From: an uncultured Collinsella sp.
GTDB taxonomy: Bacteria > Actinomycetota > Coriobacteriia > Coriobacteriales > Coriobacteriaceae
Length of the DNA: 64,000 bases
NCBI GenBank assembly: GCA_958354105.1
Contig: CATWVA010000001.1
Coordinates: forward strand, 240,944-304,943
Reading direction: 5' to 3'
Within the stretch, counting starts at the first letter, position 1. Each line of letters opens with the position of its first letter. The position numbers were made by a program, and so were the translations under genes. The notes below the pieces were generated by a model, which saw nothing but the letters and a program-made list of their open reading frames with translations, was not told the DNA's origin and made no database searches. Below, piece after piece: positions 33,808 to 41,153 of this stretch.

Positions 33808-34739
33808 GCGCACGCACCCTTCAGGACGTGTTCGGCGCCATCGACCAAGTCGTCAACGATTTCACGTGCGCTCTGGCGCTCGTTGACCATGCCGGCAATC
33901 TGTCCGCACAGATACGAACCCTCTTCGTAATTACCGTCCTTTGCGGCCTTGCGAAGAGCACCCGTACCCATGGCCCCAAGCTCCTCGGCACTTGCGCCCG
34001 CCGCCTCACTTTTGGCGTAGGCATTGGTGAAGGGGCTCTTGAGCGCACGCACCGGATGTCCCGTCGAGCGGCCGGTCGCACGCGTCGAGGTGTCGTTGGC
34101 CTTCAAGACCATCTCCTTGTACTGCTCCGATACGGTGCACTCGTTTGCGACCAGAAAGCGTGTTCCCACCTGGACGCCGGCGGCGCCAAGCATAAAGGCG
34201 GCCGCCACCCCGCGGCCATCCGCGATACCGCCGGCTGCCACAACGGGGATATCGACCGCGTCGACAACCTGCGGAACGAGCGCCATCGTCGACGTCTCGC
34301 CAATATGCCCACCCGATTCGGTGCCTTCGGCAACCACGGCGGTGGCCCCGCGACGCGCCACGAGACGTGCCAGCGCCACCGAGGCAACAACCGGGATGAC
34401 CTTGATGCCGGCGTCGTTCCACGCCTTCATGTACTTGGTGGGATTGCCGGCACCCGTCACGACGACCGGCACTTGCTCATCGATCACAACCTGTGCGACC
34501 TCGTTAGCAAACGGGCTCATAAGCATGACGTTCACGCCAAAGGGCTTATCCGTCTTGGTGCGCAGCTCGTGAATCTGATCGCGCAACCAGTTTGCGTCAG
34601 CATTCATGGCCGCGATAATCCCTAAGCCGCCCGCCTCGGACACTGCGGACGCCAACGAGGCGTCGGCAATCCAGGCCATACCGCCCTGGAACACGGGCTT
34701 TTCGATGCCGAGCAGATCGCAGAGAGGAGTCTTGAGCAT
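33795..34739 (-). CDS. fabK: Enoyl-ACP reductase II (FabK, FMN-dependent)
   Basis: A 314-aa TIM-barrel flavoprotein of the 2-nitropropane dioxygenase family. LLGIEKPVFQGGMAWIADAS and AAGGIADGRGVAAAFMLGA, GVQVGTRF are the FabK hallmarks. FabK replaces FabI for the last step of each elongation cycle and is not inhibited by triclosan in known cases. No fabI is present in the window. Two nt separate it from acpP. Confidence 0.94.
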   Translation of the reverse strand: MLKTPLCDLLGIEKPVFQGGMAWIADASLASAVSEAGGLGIIAAMNADANWLRDQIHELRTKTDKPFGVNVMLMSPFANEVAQVVIDEQVPVVVTGAGNPTKYMKAWNDAGIKVIPVVASVALARLVARRGATAVVAEGTESGGHIGETSTMALVPQVVDAVDIPVVAAGGIADGRGVAAAFMLGAAGVQVGTRFLVANECTVSEQYKEMVLKANDTSTRATGRSTGHPVRALKSPFTNAYAKSEAAGASAEELGAMGTGALRKAAKDGNYEEGSYLCGQIAGMVNERQSAREIVDDLVDGAEHVLKGACAWVA

Positions 34740-34741
34740 CT

Positions 34742-34978
34742 CTACTTCTCCAATGCCGCCTCGACCGTATCGGCGAACTCGCCGACCGTCTTGGGGTTCT
34801 CCTCGGTATCGAGCTGGATGCCAAACTCGTCCTCGACGGCGACGAGGATCTCGACGGTGCCCAGACTGTCGAGACCAATCTCCTCGAGCGTGGACTCGGG
34901 CTTCATCTCGACGTCGTCAAGGCCAGCGGTCTCGCGGATAACGTCGCAAACGCGCTCGAAGGTCTTCTGATCTGCCAT
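34742..34978 (-). CDS. acpP: Acyl carrier protein
   Basis: A 78-aa acidic four-helix carrier. The phosphopantetheine Ser lies in LDSLGTVEI; the usual LDSLDTVE has Gly in place of the second Asp. It lies between fabH and fabK, 52 nt after fabH. Confidence 0.95.
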   Translation of the reverse strand: MADQKTFERVCDVIRETAGLDDVEMKPESTLEEIGLDSLGTVEILVAVEDEFGIQLDTEENPKTVGEFADTVEAALEK

Positions 34979-35030
34979 GGTAGTTCTCCTTTGTTTGTGC
35001 CCTAGGGGCGTTTTTATTTCCTATGTGCGA

Positions 35031-35990
35031 CTACTTCCAACGAAGCAGATAGCCACCTATATCCAGACCGGCGCCAAATCCAACCAAGGCGATGGTGTCG
35101 CCCGTGTGAAGTGCACCGGCGTTTGCCAGCCGGTCGAGGGCAAGCGGAATGCATGCGCTCGAAATGTTGCCGGTCTCGCGCAACGTGCGAACCACGCGCT
35201 CGTCCGGCACGCCCAGGCGCTTGACCGCCTGGCTCAGGATTCGTTCGTTAGCCTGATGGAATACAAAATGATCGATGTCTTCGACCGAAATGCCCGCATC
35301 GATCGCAAGCTTATGGACCGTGTCGCAGATGGCGTTGACGCCGAACTTGAACACGCGGCGGCCATTCATGGACAGCACGCTCGCGCTATCTGCGGAAGCC
35401 TTAAACGGCGAGGTGCCGACCAGACCGGGAACGCGCAACGTCTCGACGTCGGGCGCCGTCGAAAGCTCAACGGCAAGGGGGCTGTCTCCCCCAGCCTCAA
35501 TCACTGCGGCGCCTGCCCCATCGCCAAAGAGCACGCAGGTGGCACGGTCGGTCCAGTCGAGCGCGCGCGTTATCTGCTCGGCAGCAACGACAAGCACGCG
35601 CTCGGCACGGCCGCGGGCGATATAGCCCTCGGCGACATCGAGCGCAAATACGAAGCCGGCGCAGGCCGCCGAGACATCGAAGGCAGGGCACGTCGCGCCT
35701 AGTCGCTCAGAAACGGCACACGCCTCAGCGGGAACAAGGTGGTCACCCGTTGTCGTCGAGCAGACGATCAGATCCAGCTGGCTCGCGTCGATTCCGGACA
35801 CCTGGAGTGCCCGCTCGCTCGCCGCTACGGCAAGGTCGTCAAGTGACTCGGTGGTGCAGACGTGGCGGCTCTTGATACCTGTGCGGGTAAAAATCCACTC
35901 ATCCGAGGTATCGAGGAACTCAGACAGCTCGTCATTGGAAACACTGCGCTCAGGAAGCGCCGAGCCTGTTCCAAGAATCGTGAAACCCAT
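35031..35990 (-). CDS. fabH: 3-oxoacyl-ACP synthase III (FabH)
   Basis: A 319-aa initiating condensing enzyme. The catalytic Cys is in FDVSAACAGFVFAL, the His in FHQANERIL and the Asn in RETGNISSACIPLAL. The ATG at 35990 follows AAGGAGG; the upstream open frame lacks family similarity. It is the first gene of the fab/acc operon. The region before it holds two 19-nt repeats that may be operator sites. Confidence 0.96.
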   Translation of the reverse strand: MGFTILGTGSALPERSVSNDELSEFLDTSDEWIFTRTGIKSRHVCTTESLDDLAVAASERALQVSGIDASQLDLIVCSTTTGDHLVPAEACAVSERLGATCPAFDVSAACAGFVFALDVAEGYIARGRAERVLVVAAEQITRALDWTDRATCVLFGDGAGAAVIEAGGDSPLAVELSTAPDVETLRVPGLVGTSPFKASADSASVLSMNGRRVFKFGVNAICDTVHKLAIDAGISVEDIDHFVFHQANERILSQAVKRLGVPDERVVRTLRETGNISSACIPLALDRLANAGALHTGDTIALVGFGAGLDIGGYLLRWK

Positions 35991-36006
35991 CACTAGCCTC
36001 CTTTGA

Positions 36007-36073
36007 GTTGTTGACGTGTTTACATCGACCAAGAGAGGATAGCGCATTTTAGTCGTTGTTGACGTGTTAACAT
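36007..36073. promoter_or_regulatory. Two direct repeats between fabH and birA (candidate operators)
   Basis: GTTGTTGACGTGTTTACAT at 36007-36025 and GTTGTTGACGTGTTAACAT at 36055-36073 differ at one base. Each holds a dyad of the form GTT-n-AC-nn-GT-n-AAC (perfect in the second copy). Their place between the divergent fatty-acid operon and biotin ligase genes suggests a regulator of lipid or biotin metabolism; the regulator is not in this window. Confidence 0.6.
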
Positions 36074-36166
36074 TAAATTGTCCAAATGCGACAAAGGCTT
36101 CACATTGTGTCTATCTCTCGACACCATTACGCGATTGCCTTATTAACTTAGGAGGTAGCAACCGTT

Positions 36167-36943
36167 ATGGATGCCAAATTAACGATAGTCGACGTAACCG
36201 GATCGACCAACGATGACCTGCTCGAAGCAGGAAAACAGGGAGCGCCGCACGGTACAGGACTTGCCGCCTGGGCTCAAACAGCAGGACGCGGCCGGCGCGG
36301 GCACAAGTGGGACTCAACCGTCGGCAACTTATTGCTTTCGATTGTCCTGCGCCCATGCGTTAATCCTGCAAAGTTCTCTGGTCTTGCCGCCGTCAGTGGC
36401 CTAGCGGTGCTCGAGGCGCTCGAAAAACAGGGTCTTGCAAACGAGATTCGCCTTAAATGGCCCAACGACCTGGTCGCGCGTGGACGCAAACTCGGCGGCA
36501 TTCTGGTCGAGGCGGCTCGCGACAGTGAGGGCAAGCCCTTCGCCGTCTGCGGCATTGGCGTCAACGTAAACTACACGCCCCAAGAGGTACCCGATGGCGG
36601 CCTGGCGGCAATTGGCCTCTCGGACCTTAACGAGAGCGTTCCCACCGTCGACATGCTCCTCGATGAGGTCTATCACGCAGTTATAGACGCTGTAGATGCC
36701 TGGGCAGAACGCCTCAACGCCATGGAAGAAAACACCGGACCGCTCGCGCCCGTCCACGGCGAATATGTCGCTCACCTCAATTGGATTGGGGAGCACATTA
36801 TCGCCCGTTCCCCTGCCGGCGACGAGCTGGCACGCGGCATCTTTAAAACCGTCGATGGCTTTGGTCGCGCGTGTATCGAAACGGAAGGCGGTTTGCGATC
36901 CTTCCATTTTGAGGAAGCATCGCTGCGCCCTTTGAGCGAATAG
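36167..36943 (+). CDS. birA: Biotin--[acetyl-CoA-carboxylase] ligase, no DNA-binding domain
   Basis: A 258-aa group I biotin protein ligase. The N-terminal STNDDLLE, the biotinyl-AMP loop QTAGRGRRGHKWDS, the segment LKWPNDLVARGRKLGGIL and GIGVNVNY are all visible. The protein starts directly with the catalytic domain; the repressor helix-turn-helix of E. coli BirA is absent, so it cannot bind DNA in that way. The ATG 36167 follows TAGGAGG. Its partner AccB is encoded in the divergent operon. Confidence 0.95.
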   Translation: MDAKLTIVDVTGSTNDDLLEAGKQGAPHGTGLAAWAQTAGRGRRGHKWDSTVGNLLLSIVLRPCVNPAKFSGLAAVSGLAVLEALEKQGLANEIRLKWPNDLVARGRKLGGILVEAARDSEGKPFAVCGIGVNVNYTPQEVPDGGLAAIGLSDLNESVPTVDMLLDEVYHAVIDAVDAWAERLNAMEENTGPLAPVHGEYVAHLNWIGEHIIARSPAGDELARGIFKTVDGFGRACIETEGGLRSFHFEEASLRPLSE

Positions 36944-37001
36944 GGCGCCGCAACCACCTACTCGGCAGCATTACCCGGCAGTCCAAACCATCATTCAAAA
37001 C

Positions 37002-37040
37002 AAAAGGGCCCCGCTACCGAAACGGCAGCGGGGCCCTTTA
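37002..37040. terminator. Bidirectional terminator between birA and rpsJ
   Basis: AAAAGGGCCCCGCT (37002-37015) pairs with AGCGGGGCCCTTT (37027-37039). The stem is flanked by A and T runs and lies between convergent genes. Confidence 0.92.
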
Positions 37041-37058
37041 AGCTATGAGCGATATCGC

Positions 37059-37367
37059 TTAGAGCTTGATGTCGATGTCGACGCCAGCGGGGAGGTCGAG
37101 ACGCATGAGCGAATCAACGGTGCCCGAGGTGGGGTCGAGGATGTCGATGAGGCGCTTGTGGGTGCGCATCTCGAACTGCTCACGGGAGTCCTTGTTCACG
37201 TGCGGCGAGCGGATAACCGTGTACAGGTTGCGCTCGGTGGGCAGGGGGACAGGACCGGAAACGCGAGCACCGGTCTTCTGAGCGGTCTCGACGATGAGCT
37301 TCGCGGACTGATCGACGACCTCGTGATCATAGCCCTTGAGGCGAATGCGGATCTTCTGGGTAGCCAA
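37059..37367 (-). CDS. rpsJ: 30S ribosomal protein S10 (NusE)
   Basis: A 102-aa protein that also acts with NusB in antitermination. RLKGYDHEVVDQSAKLIVET, GPVPLPTERNLYTVIRSPHV and THKRLIDILDPT match the family. Here it follows fusA by 60 nt and is followed by a terminator, so it is the end of the str operon rather than the head of the rplC operon. tuf is not between fusA and rpsJ. Confidence 0.98.
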   Translation of the reverse strand: MATQKIRIRLKGYDHEVVDQSAKLIVETAQKTGARVSGPVPLPTERNLYTVIRSPHVNKDSREQFEMRTHKRLIDILDPTSGTVDSLMRLDLPAGVDIDIKL

Positions 37368-37427
37368 CTTAAACCTCCAAAGAGTGCGAGAGATGTTCTC
37401 GCGGATTACGTAACAGGGAGCTCGAAC

Positions 37428-39527
37428 TTAGGCGTTCTTGCTCATGACCTCGTCCACGATGGACTTGGGCGCGGGCTCATAAGAGTCGAACTGCATCGTG
37501 TAGGATGCACGGCCCTGGGTCTGGGAGCGAAGGTCGGTAGCGTAACCGAACATCTCGCCCAGCGGCACCTTGGCACGGATGAGCTTGCTGTTCTTGCGAT
37601 CCTCCATGCCCTCGATCTTGCCGCGGCGACCGGAGAGGTTGCCCATAACGTCGCCCATGTACTGCTCGGGGGTCTCGACCTCGACAGCCATGATCGGCTC
37701 GAGCAGCTGCGGATCGGACTTCTTGAGGGCGTCCTTGATAGCCATGGAACCGGCGATCTTGAAGGCGGCCTCGGAGGAGTCGACCTCGTGGTAAGAACCG
37801 TCGAACAGGGTGACCTTAACGTCGAGGACCGGGAAGCCGGCGATAACACCGGTGTTCAGGGCCTCCTGGATGCCCTTGTCGATGGACGGGATGTACTCCT
37901 TGGGCACGACGCCGCCGACGATAGCGTTGACGAACTCGTAGCCGAAGCCCTCCTCCATCTTCTCGAGCTTGATGACGGCGTGGCCGTACTGACCGCGACC
38001 GCCGGACTGACGGACGAACTTGCCCTCAGCCTTCTCGACGTCGTGACCAGCGGTCTCGCGGTAGGCGACCTGGGGCTTACCGACGTTAGCGTCAACCTTG
38101 AACTCGCGGAGCAGACGGTCGACGATGATCTCGAGGTGCAGCTCGCCCATGCCGGCGATGATGGTCTGGCCGGTCTCGTGGTTGGTGGACACCTGGAAGG
38201 TCGGGTCCTCCTCGGCGAGCTTGGTCAGAGCCAGGGACATCTTGTCCTGCTCGGCCTTGGTCTTGGGCTCGATGGCAACGTCGATAACGGGCTTAGCGAA
38301 CTCGATCTTCTCGAGGACGATCTCCTTGCCCTCGGCGCACAGGGTGTCGCCGGTGGTGGAGTTCTTGAAGCCGACGCAAGCGACGATGTCGCCGGCGGCA
38401 GCGTCGTCACGGTCGATACGCTCGGCGGCGTTCATCTCGAGGATGCGGCCGAGGCGCTCACGCTGACCGTTGGAAGCGTTGACAACGTAGGAGCCGGACT
38501 CGGCGCGGCCGGAGTAAACGCGGACGTAGGTGAGCTTACCGACGAACGGGTCGGTCATGATCTTGAAGACCAGGCCGGAGAAGGGCTCGTCGAAGGAAGG
38601 ATGACGCTGGATCTCCTCGCCGGTGTCCGGATCGGTACCGGTGACGGCCTCGACGTCGAGCGGGCTGGGCAGGTAGTCGACGACAGCGTCGAGCAGCTCC
38701 TGGACGCCCTTGTTCTTGTAGGCGGAGCCCACGAAGACGAGGTTGAGCTCGTTGGCCAGAACGCCCTTACGCAGAGCAGCCTTGAGCTCCTCGACGGTGA
38801 AGTCCTCCTCCATGAGGATCTTCTCCATGAGCTCGTCGTCAAAGCTGGCAGCAGCGTCAAGGAGCTCCTCGCGCTTGGTGGCAGCGATGTCGGCAAACTC
38901 AGCCGGGATCTCGTCCATCGGCTCGGGGTAGGTCATACCCTTCTCGTCGGCCTTGAAGTCCCAAGCAGTCATGGTGACCAGGTCGATGACGCCCCAGAAG
39001 TTGTCCTCGGCGCCCATCGGGACCTGAGCGGCCACGGCATTAGCGTCGAGACGATCCTTCATGGTCTCGATAGCGTTGAAGAAGTCAGCGCCCACGCGGT
39101 CATACTTGTTGATGAAGGCGATGCGGGGGACGTTGAAGGTGGAAGCCTGACGCCAAACGGTCTCAGACTGGGGCTGAACGCCGGCAACGGCGTCGAAGAC
39201 GGCGACAGCGCCATCGAGAACGCGCAGGCAGCGCTCGACCTCGGCGGTGAAGTCAACGTGGCCCGGGGTGTCGATGATCTGGATGCGGTAGTCCTTACCG
39301 TCCTTGTTCCAGAAGCACGTGGTAGCAGCGGAGGTAATGGTTACGCCGCGCTCCTGCTCCTGAACCATCCAGTCCATGGTGGCAGCGCCCTCATGGACCT
39401 CGCCGATCTTGTGGGTCTTACCGGTGTAGTAAAGAATACGCTCGGTCGTGGTGGTCTTACCGGCATCGATGTGGGCCATGATGCCGATGTTACGGGTATC
39501 GGAAAGCTTGTACTTAGGCTTAGCCAT
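37428..39527 (-). CDS. fusA: Translation elongation factor G
   Basis: A 699-aa translocase GTPase. G motifs are AHIDAGKTTTTER (G1), DTPGHVDFTAEV (G3) and INKYDRVGADF (G4; Tyr replaces the usual Met of NKMD). Domain IV carries GGRGQYGHAVIKLE. Standard length; 19 nt after rpsG. Confidence 0.97.
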   Translation of the reverse strand: MAKPKYKLSDTRNIGIMAHIDAGKTTTTERILYYTGKTHKIGEVHEGAATMDWMVQEQERGVTITSAATTCFWNKDGKDYRIQIIDTPGHVDFTAEVERCLRVLDGAVAVFDAVAGVQPQSETVWRQASTFNVPRIAFINKYDRVGADFFNAIETMKDRLDANAVAAQVPMGAEDNFWGVIDLVTMTAWDFKADEKGMTYPEPMDEIPAEFADIAATKREELLDAAASFDDELMEKILMEEDFTVEELKAALRKGVLANELNLVFVGSAYKNKGVQELLDAVVDYLPSPLDVEAVTGTDPDTGEEIQRHPSFDEPFSGLVFKIMTDPFVGKLTYVRVYSGRAESGSYVVNASNGQRERLGRILEMNAAERIDRDDAAAGDIVACVGFKNSTTGDTLCAEGKEIVLEKIEFAKPVIDVAIEPKTKAEQDKMSLALTKLAEEDPTFQVSTNHETGQTIIAGMGELHLEIIVDRLLREFKVDANVGKPQVAYRETAGHDVEKAEGKFVRQSGGRGQYGHAVIKLEKMEEGFGYEFVNAIVGGVVPKEYIPSIDKGIQEALNTGVIAGFPVLDVKVTLFDGSYHEVDSSEAAFKIAGSMAIKDALKKSDPQLLEPIMAVEVETPEQYMGDVMGNLSGRRGKIEGMEDRKNSKLIRAKVPLGEMFGYATDLRSQTQGRASYTMQFDSYEPAPKSIVDEVMSKNA

Positions 39528-39546
39528 GTTAGTTCCTTACCTTAAC

Positions 39547-40020
39547 TTACCAACGATAGTGAGAGAACGCGCGGTTGGCCTCGGCCATCTTGAAGACGTC
39601 CTCACGCTTCTTGACGGAAGCGCCCAGGCCGTTGGAGGCGTCGAGGATCTCGTTGGCGAGACGCTCGGCCATGGTCTTCTCCTTGCGAGCGCGGGAGAAG
39701 TTGACGATCCAGCGGATACCCAGAGCGGTGGAACGACGGGAGTTGACCTCCATCGGGACCTGATAGGTAGCGCCACCGACACGCTTGGGCTTAACCTCGA
39801 GCGTGGGCTTAACGTTGTCCATAGCCTTCTTGAAGGTAGCGAGAGCGTCGCCACCCTCGGACTTCTCGGCAACGATCTCAAAAGCGGTGTAAACGATGCG
39901 CTCAGCGGTGGCCTTCTTGCCGTCAAGAAGGACCTTGTTGATGAGCTGAGTCACCAGGCGGTTGTTGTAAACGGCGTCAGGCTGAACCTCACGACGATTA
40001 GCTGCTGCACGACGCGGCAT
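39547..40020 (-). CDS. rpsG: 30S ribosomal protein S7
   Basis: A 157-aa head-assembly protein beginning MPRRAAANRREVQPD, with KVLLDGKKATAERIVYTAF and RRSTALGIRWIVNFSRARKE. In E. coli S7 represses part of the str operon. It lies 73 nt after rpsL. Confidence 0.97.
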   Translation of the reverse strand: MPRRAAANRREVQPDAVYNNRLVTQLINKVLLDGKKATAERIVYTAFEIVAEKSEGGDALATFKKAMDNVKPTLEVKPKRVGGATYQVPMEVNSRRSTALGIRWIVNFSRARKEKTMAERLANEILDASNGLGASVKKREDVFKMAEANRAFSHYRW

Positions 40021-40093
40021 GTGAAATCTCCTTAAGTGTCTACCGTGCGGCGCTTAGGCGGCACACGGCGAAAGTATCAAAACGTTATCTGGC

Positions 40094-40471
40094 TTATTTG
40101 GCCTTGGGGCGCTTAGCACCGTACTTGGAACGGGCCTGCATACGGTTCTGGACCGGAGCAGCGTCGTAGGCGCCACGGATGACGTGATAACGGACACCAG
40201 GGAGGTCACGGACACGACCGCCGCGGACGAGCACGATGGAGTGCTCCTGCAGGTTGTGGCCCTCACCCGGGATGTAAGCAGTAACTTCGATGCCGTTGAC
40301 GAGGCGAACACGGGCAACCTTACGAAGAGCCGAGTTCGGCTTCTTGGGGCTCGTGGTGAAGACGCGGGTGCACACGCCGCGCTTCTGGGAGTTGTGCTGC
40401 AGAGCAGCGTTCTTGGACTTCTTGGGCACGGAACGACGGCCCTGGCGAACCAGCTGGTTAATAGTAGGCAA
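40094..40471 (-). CDS. rpsL: 30S ribosomal protein S12 with Arg88
   Basis: A 125-aa decoding-site protein. TSPKKPNSALRKVARVRL carries the normal Lys43. In the second loop, GGRVRDLPGVRYH, position 88 is Arg (codon CGT, complement of 40208-40210), where E. coli and most bacteria have Lys. K88R is a known streptomycin-resistance change in other species. The gene follows a good promoter at 40565-40593 and starts with an ATG behind GAAGGAGT. Confidence 0.97.
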   Translation of the reverse strand: MPTINQLVRQGRRSVPKKSKNAALQHNSQKRGVCTRVFTTSPKKPNSALRKVARVRLVNGIEVTAYIPGEGHNLQEHSIVLVRGGRVRDLPGVRYHVIRGAYDAAPVQNRMQARSKYGAKRPKAK

Positions 40472-40564
40472 AGCGTACTCCTTCTCGAATGATTCCAGCT
40501 TTCTGTAAAGTGCAACGGCTTGAATCGAGGGGTCAGCATCCCCCTACGAAACACGCAGTTCGAT

Positions 40565-40593
40565 AGGATACGTGGCGTTAGCTGTGCCGTCAA
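40565..40593 (-). promoter_or_regulatory. Promoter of the rpsL-rpsG-fusA-rpsJ operon
   Basis: On the minus strand TTGACG (40588-40593), a 17-nt spacer and TATCCT (40565-40570). The -10 is part of an inverted repeat: AGGATACG at 40565-40572 is repeated inverted as CGTATCCT at 40611-40618, so a dyad embraces the promoter. Confidence 0.65.
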
Positions 40594-40598
40594 CAGAC

Positions 40599-40619
40599 CA
40601 CGCCGCCGGGCGTATCCTA
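40599..40619 (-). promoter_or_regulatory. Shared ribosomal-gene upstream box, copy before rpsL
   Basis: On the + strand it reads CACGCCGCCGGGCGTATCC and is followed by TA. It lies 5 nt upstream of the -35 of the str promoter. See the copies before rplC and rplB. Confidence 0.5.
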
Positions 40620-40647
40620 AAATAGGCACATTTCCGCAAAGCCTACA

Positions 40648-40839
40648 CAAAAGGAATCCCCTCCTGTGCGCGCTGGCGGATCCCCGGCCCGGGCGGCTCG
40701 CTGTTTAAGTTTGCTGCTCTACAGTCCTGCGCAAGACGGAAAGCACATTAAGTGCTTTCCTTTGCGTGCGGAACTCGCGACAAACTTAAACAGCGGGCCG
40801 CCCGGACCGGGAATCCGACGCGCTCGTCGGGGCAACGTT
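40648..40839. repeat. Giant hairpin element, copy B
   Basis: A 192-nt repeat unit, about 90% identical to copy C in the same orientation. Arms 40677-40713 and 40781-40817 pair over 37 bp with three non-Watson-Crick positions, two of which would be G-U in a minus-strand transcript and one G-U in a plus-strand transcript. The 67-nt centre is 40714-40780, with apex stem GGAAAGCAC/GTGCTTTCC. It lies upstream of the str promoter. Confidence 0.9.
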
Positions 40840-40848
40840 ACCTGCCAA

Positions 40849-40884
40849 AAAGGGACAGGTTTGTTTTGGTCGGTTTTATCTGCG
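40849..40884. repeat. Short dispersed hairpin, GGGACAG loop, copy beside element B
   Basis: CCTGCC-AAAA-AGGGACAGGTTTG-TTTT-GGTCGG, followed by TTTTATCTG and AAACGTC as in the copy at 16141. It faces the inverted copy at 42791-42826 across the sigma/anti-sigma genes. Confidence 0.65.
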
Positions 40885-40942
40885 GAAACGTCGCGCTCCA
40901 GCGGTGATCCGCCCTCATCTGTCATAGGGAAATCGGCGGCGC

Positions 40943-41073
40943 TTTCGGAAGTATGCGGCAAATTCTGGACCTGCCGAGCACGCCGGGGTTTTGCGATAAT
41001 AAACCCGCAGGTAGAGCGCTTGAGCATATGCGGTGTGGTCGGCCCATCGAGATTTTGCCGCATACTTCCGAAA
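40943..41073. repeat. Long imperfect dyad between the cassette edge and the anti-sigma gene
   Basis: A perfect 20-bp inverted repeat (TTTCGGAAGTATGCGGCAAA at 40943-40962, complement at 41054-41073). Imperfect pairing continues inward (for example CTGCCGAGCAC with GTGGTCGGCCC), and a GGGTTT/AAACCC stem lies near the centre. Its arms do not match the giant hairpin family. No gene seen inside. Confidence 0.7.
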
Positions 41074-41119
41074 TTCAGGCGAATATCGCTCAAAATAACC
41101 GTCCATATAACGCAAAATA

Positions 41120-41146
41120 GGCCGCTTCCCCTAGTGGGAAGCGGCC
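41120..41146 (-). terminator. Terminator of the sigma/anti-sigma operon
   Basis: GGCCGCTTCCC (41120-41130) pairs with GGGAAGCGGCC (41136-41146), followed by TATTTTGC on the minus strand. It lies 8 nt after the anti-sigma stop. Confidence 0.88.
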
Positions 41147-41153
41147 TCAAGCC

